33,477 bases of DNA from Anaeromyxobacter terrae (GTDB lineage Bacteria > Myxococcota > Myxococcia > Myxococcales > Anaeromyxobacteraceae), in assembly GCF_022690685.1 (NCBI RefSeq), contig NZ_JALCYY010000053.1, positions 1 through 33,477 on the forward strand, read 5' to 3'. Each line of letters starts with the position of its first letter. Within the stretch, counting starts at the first letter, position 1. Positions 31,278-33,477 of the stretch are shown here, piece by piece. The notes under the pieces are model-generated. The model saw nothing but the letters and a program-made list of their open reading frames with translations. It was not told where the DNA came from and did not search any database. The position numbers and the translations under genes were made by a program.

Positions 31278-32618
31278 ATGACGTCGAATCGCTGGCTCAT
31301 CGCCGCAGCGGGCACGGTCGCGATGGCGTGCCTCGGCACGGTGTACTCGTGGAGCCTGTTCACCCAGCCGCTCATCGCGGCCTTCCGCTGGTCCAACACG
31401 ACCACCACCTGGACGTTCGCGCTCGCCATCCTCTTCCTCGGCATCGGCGCGGTGATCGGGGGGCGCTGGCAGGACGTGAAGGGTCCGCGCCCGGTGGCGG
31501 TGACCGGACTCCTCCTGTGGGGGCTCGGCAACGTGCTCGCGGGGCTCGGCACCACGGCGCTCGGAGCGCCCTGGATCTACCTCACCTACGGCGTCATCGG
31601 CGGGCTCGGCCTCGGCCTCGGCTACGTGACGCCCGTCGCCGCGGTGACGAAGTGGTTCCCGGACAGGCGCGGGCTCGGGAGCGGAATGGTGGTGATGGGC
31701 TTCGGGCTCGGCGCGTTCTTCTACAACAACATCCTGAAGGCGGTCCCCGCGTTCGCCGACGCGTCGCGCGAGGCGGGGCGCGTCCTCGCGGCGCGGGCCG
31801 GAGGGGCGAGCACCGCGGCGCTCTCCGCCGGCGCGACCGGCACGATCATGCGGACCTTCATCGTGTCGGGGATCGTCTTCGCCGTCCTCGGGGCGCTCTG
31901 CGCCCTCGTGATCCGGAACCCGCCTCCCGGCACGGTCCCCGCGGCGGCCGCGACGCCCGCGGCCGCGGCGCGCGCCACCCGCGACTACCCGCCCTCCGAG
32001 GCGCTCCGGACGCCGCAGTTCTGGGCGCTCTGGATGATGCTCTTCCTGAACGTCACCGCCGGCATCCTCTTCATCTCGAACGCCGTGCCGATCATGCGCG
32101 AGCTCACCGGGACCACGCCCGAGACCGCGCTCGCGGTGTACGGCTTCATCGCGCTGTTCAACGGGCTCGGTCGCTTCTTCTGGGGCGCCATCTCCGACCG
32201 CATCGGCCGCAACGCCGCCTACCTCCTCATCTACGGCTCGCAGGTCGTCATCTTCTTCGTGGTCGGCGGGATCCACTCCCTCCCGGTGGTGGCGATCCTG
32301 TTCGCGATCGTGCTGCTCGACTACGGCGGCGGATTCGGCACGATGCCGTCGTTCACCGCCGACTACTTCGGCACGAAGTACATGGGCGTGAACTATGGGT
32401 GGATCCTGCTGGCGTGGGGCGTCGGCGGCGTCGCCGGGCCGATCTTCGTCGCGCTCGTGAAGGACGCGACCGGCTCGTTCTCCGGCGCGCTGCCCGTCAT
32501 CGCGGTCGTCCTGCTCGTGGCGGCGATCCTGCCCATCGTGACCCGCCGTCCGGGCGCATCGCGGGAGCGCGCCGAGCGCTGGGCGCACCTCTTCCCGCAC
32601 CGCCGCGCCCACGCCTGA
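31278..32618 (+). CDS. MFS transporter, oxalate/formate antiporter (OFA) family
   Basis: 446 residues from ATG 31278, with ggaggg at 31265-31270. About twelve membrane helices are visible in two halves separated by an Ala/Pro-rich loop (about 215-235). Diagnostic segments are 'GTVYSWSLFTQPL', 'YGVIGGLGLGLGYVTPVAAVTKWFPDRRGLGSGMVVMGFGLGA', 'FNGLGRFFWGAISDRIGRNAAYL' and 'GTMPSFTADYFGTKYMGVNYGWILLAWGVGG', the pattern of the OxlT-like family. It lies 23 bp after moaA in the formate dehydrogenase operon, so formate (or a formate-linked carboxylate) is the likely substrate. Family members also transport other monocarboxylates. Confidence 0.88.
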   Translation: MTSNRWLIAAAGTVAMACLGTVYSWSLFTQPLIAAFRWSNTTTTWTFALAILFLGIGAVIGGRWQDVKGPRPVAVTGLLLWGLGNVLAGLGTTALGAPWIYLTYGVIGGLGLGLGYVTPVAAVTKWFPDRRGLGSGMVVMGFGLGAFFYNNILKAVPAFADASREAGRVLAARAGGASTAALSAGATGTIMRTFIVSGIVFAVLGALCALVIRNPPPGTVPAAAATPAAAARATRDYPPSEALRTPQFWALWMMLFLNVTAGILFISNAVPIMRELTGTTPETALAVYGFIALFNGLGRFFWGAISDRIGRNAAYLLIYGSQVVIFFVVGGIHSLPVVAILFAIVLLDYGGGFGTMPSFTADYFGTKYMGVNYGWILLAWGVGGVAGPIFVALVKDATGSFSGALPVIAVVLLVAAILPIVTRRPGASRERAERWAHLFPHRRAHA

Positions 32619-32677
32619 GCCTGCGCCGAGGGCGCCCCGACGGCTCGACCCGCCGCCGCGCGGGGCACCCGGCCCAG

Positions 32678-32703
32678 CGGGCGCCGTTCACCCGCGGCGC
32701 CCG
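32678..32703 (+). terminator. Possible terminator hairpin after the fdh operon
   Basis: cgggcgccg (32678-32686) pairs with cggcgcccg (32695-32703) around an 8-nt loop, 59 bp after the transporter stop. No T-run follows, so it may be a terminator or a leader hairpin of the next gene. Confidence 0.45.
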
Positions 32704-32767
32704 CCGATCGGGCCGGGGCGCACGGCGCCGTCGCGATCACCAGCTTTACTCGACGGAGGGAGACGAC

Positions 32768-33307
32768 ATGGGAGCCTGGACTCGAAGTGCATACCTCGCC
32801 GCCGGAGCCGCAGCTCTGCTCGCCGCCGCGTGCCAGCGGGAGGGCGGCGACAGCCGGCAGGCGCGTCGCGACACCGGCGGAGCGGTCTCGCCGACCAGCC
32901 CGAGCGCGCCGCCGACCGACACGCAGCTCGCAAGGGGCGAGCGTGAGCGCGCCGCCCAGCCGTCGACGCAGCAGCCGGCGACCGGCCCGCAGGCGTCGCA
33001 GCAGCCGCCGGCCGCGGCGGGCGCCCAGCGCACCGCGAGCGGCACGGTGGTGAGCGCCAGCGCGCAGGAGGTGGTCGTTCGCCAGGGCGGCGCCGAGCCG
33101 AACATCAAGCTCCGCGTCGGCGCGGACACGCCGGTCCTCATCGACGGGCAGCAGCGCACCGTGAGCGACCTGAAGGAAGGGACGCAGGTGCGCGCCGCGT
33201 TCACCGAGAAGGACGGCGCGCCCCAGGCGATCCGCATCGAGGTGCAGGGCGGCGCGAACGCGCCGAAGGGAACGACGGAGCCGCAGGGCACGCAGCAGCA
33301 GCGCTGA
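32768..33307 (+). CDS. Small lipoprotein with Gln/Pro/Ala linker and C-terminal beta domain
   Basis: 179 residues from ATG 32768, with ggaggg at 32755-32760. The lipoprotein signal ends in LLAAAC with the lipid cysteine at residue 22. Residues about 25-95 are low complexity, rich in Gln, Pro, Ala and Ser, as in a periplasm-spanning or surface spacer. Residues about 97-165 form a small beta domain ('ASGTVVSASAQEVVVRQGG', 'VLIDGQQRTVSDLKEGTQVRAAF') that resembles the DUF5666-type pattern. Function unknown. It probably has its own promoter in 32619-32767 and ends at a strong terminator. Confidence 0.82.
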   Translation: MGAWTRSAYLAAGAAALLAAACQREGGDSRQARRDTGGAVSPTSPSAPPTDTQLARGERERAAQPSTQQPATGPQASQQPPAAAGAQRTASGTVVSASAQEVVVRQGGAEPNIKLRVGADTPVLIDGQQRTVSDLKEGTQVRAAFTEKDGAPQAIRIEVQGGANAPKGTTEPQGTQQQR

Positions 33308-33326
33308 AGGAGCGGATGAGGAATCG

Positions 33327-33359
33327 GCGGGGCCCGCGCTTCCGTGGCGCGGGCCCCGC
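33327..33359 (+). terminator. Strong terminator hairpin
   Basis: gcggggcccgcgc (33327-33339) and gcgcgggccccgc (33347-33359) are exact 13-bp inverted repeats around a 7-nt loop, 20 bp after the lipoprotein stop, followed by a short T-containing stretch (tgcgtttcg). Confidence 0.85.
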
Positions 33360-33394
33360 TGCGTTTCGCGTCGAGAACGTCGACGTTGAGCCGC

Positions 33395-33477
33395 CCCGAC
33401 CCCGACCTCGACCTCGACCTCGACCTCGACCCCGACCTCGACCTCGACCCCGACCTCGACCTCGACCCCGACCTCGA
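33395..33477. repeat. Hexamer array (CTCGAC/CCCGAC), cut by window edge
   Basis: Thirteen complete phased 6-bp units plus five bases run to the end of the window. Read on the minus strand the units are GTCGAG/GTCGGG, that is the same GAGGTC/GGGGTC array as at 12809-12916 but in the opposite orientation. It follows the terminator of the lipoprotein gene. If the pattern at 12911 holds, a body copy of the 295-bp element may lie beyond the window edge. Confidence 0.95.

Noticed and set aside
32619-32767. A tRNA-Sec gene near the formate dehydrogenase operon
   Set aside because: The gap has GC-rich hairpins but no acceptor, T-arm or CCA pattern of a tRNA; no tRNA was recognised anywhere in the window.

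Overview
The window is very GC-rich, carries dense long genes with short operonic overlaps, and looks like a chromosomal segment of a Myxococcota (delta-proteobacterial) organism, most probably Anaeromyxobacter or a close relative. This is inferred from gene content: an ECF sigma / ActD-like / caspase trio, a TonB-domain-TonB-receptor fusion, several HelD-like and HNH proteins, and anaerobic formate metabolism with selenocysteine. It is not based on any database search. No rRNA, tRNA or CRISPR array was recognised.

Layout. 1-930 is mobile-element debris: the 3' tail of an IS630-type transposase, a convergent REP-associated (RAYT/Y1) transposase whose start codon sits in the loop of a strong hairpin, and a tandem-repeat block. 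928-1595 is a small membrane-protein gene broken by two frameshifts. 1748-6292 (minus strand) is a four-gene cluster: a secreted surface-repeat protein, an ECF sigma factor, a membrane anti-sigma/ActD-like protein and a secreted caspase-family protein whose C-terminal half is homologous to the first gene. 6541-12150 (plus) is a TonB energy-transduction and outer-membrane receptor operon (exbB, exbD, tonB, receptor, lipoprotein). 12176-16483 holds a YiiD-type thioesterase, a bicupin gene flanked by two direct copies of a ~295 bp non-coding repeat with GAGGTC-type hexamer arrays, and an HNH endonuclease. 16659-18802 holds a LysR regulator, a divergent small membrane protein and thiol peroxidase (tpx).

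The second half is dominated by molybdenum enzymes. 18976-22401 encodes a 1141-residue protein that joins a complete [4Fe-4S] molybdopterin oxidoreductase to a complete NifS/IscS-type cysteine desulfurase in one reading frame. This is the most unusual thing in the window. After a HelD-like helicase on the other strand, 24829-32618 encodes a selenocysteine formate dehydrogenase (fdhA with an in-frame UGA and a textbook bacterial SECIS hairpin), its iron-sulfur subunit, an NrfD-type membrane subunit, the molybdopterin biosynthesis enzyme MoaA, and an oxalate/formate-type MFS transporter. A lipoprotein gene and a strong terminator follow, and the window ends inside another hexamer array.

How they work together (inference). 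The formate operon brings formate in or exchanges it, oxidises it at a Mo/W-Sec site, passes electrons through FdhB to the quinone pool via the NrfD subunit, and makes its own cofactor precursor with MoaA. Formate dehydrogenases need a sulfur ligand on molybdenum, supplied from a cysteine desulfurase. The neighbouring desulfurase-oxidoreductase fusion may be a self-contained version of that sulfur delivery, or may serve the formate dehydrogenase in trans.
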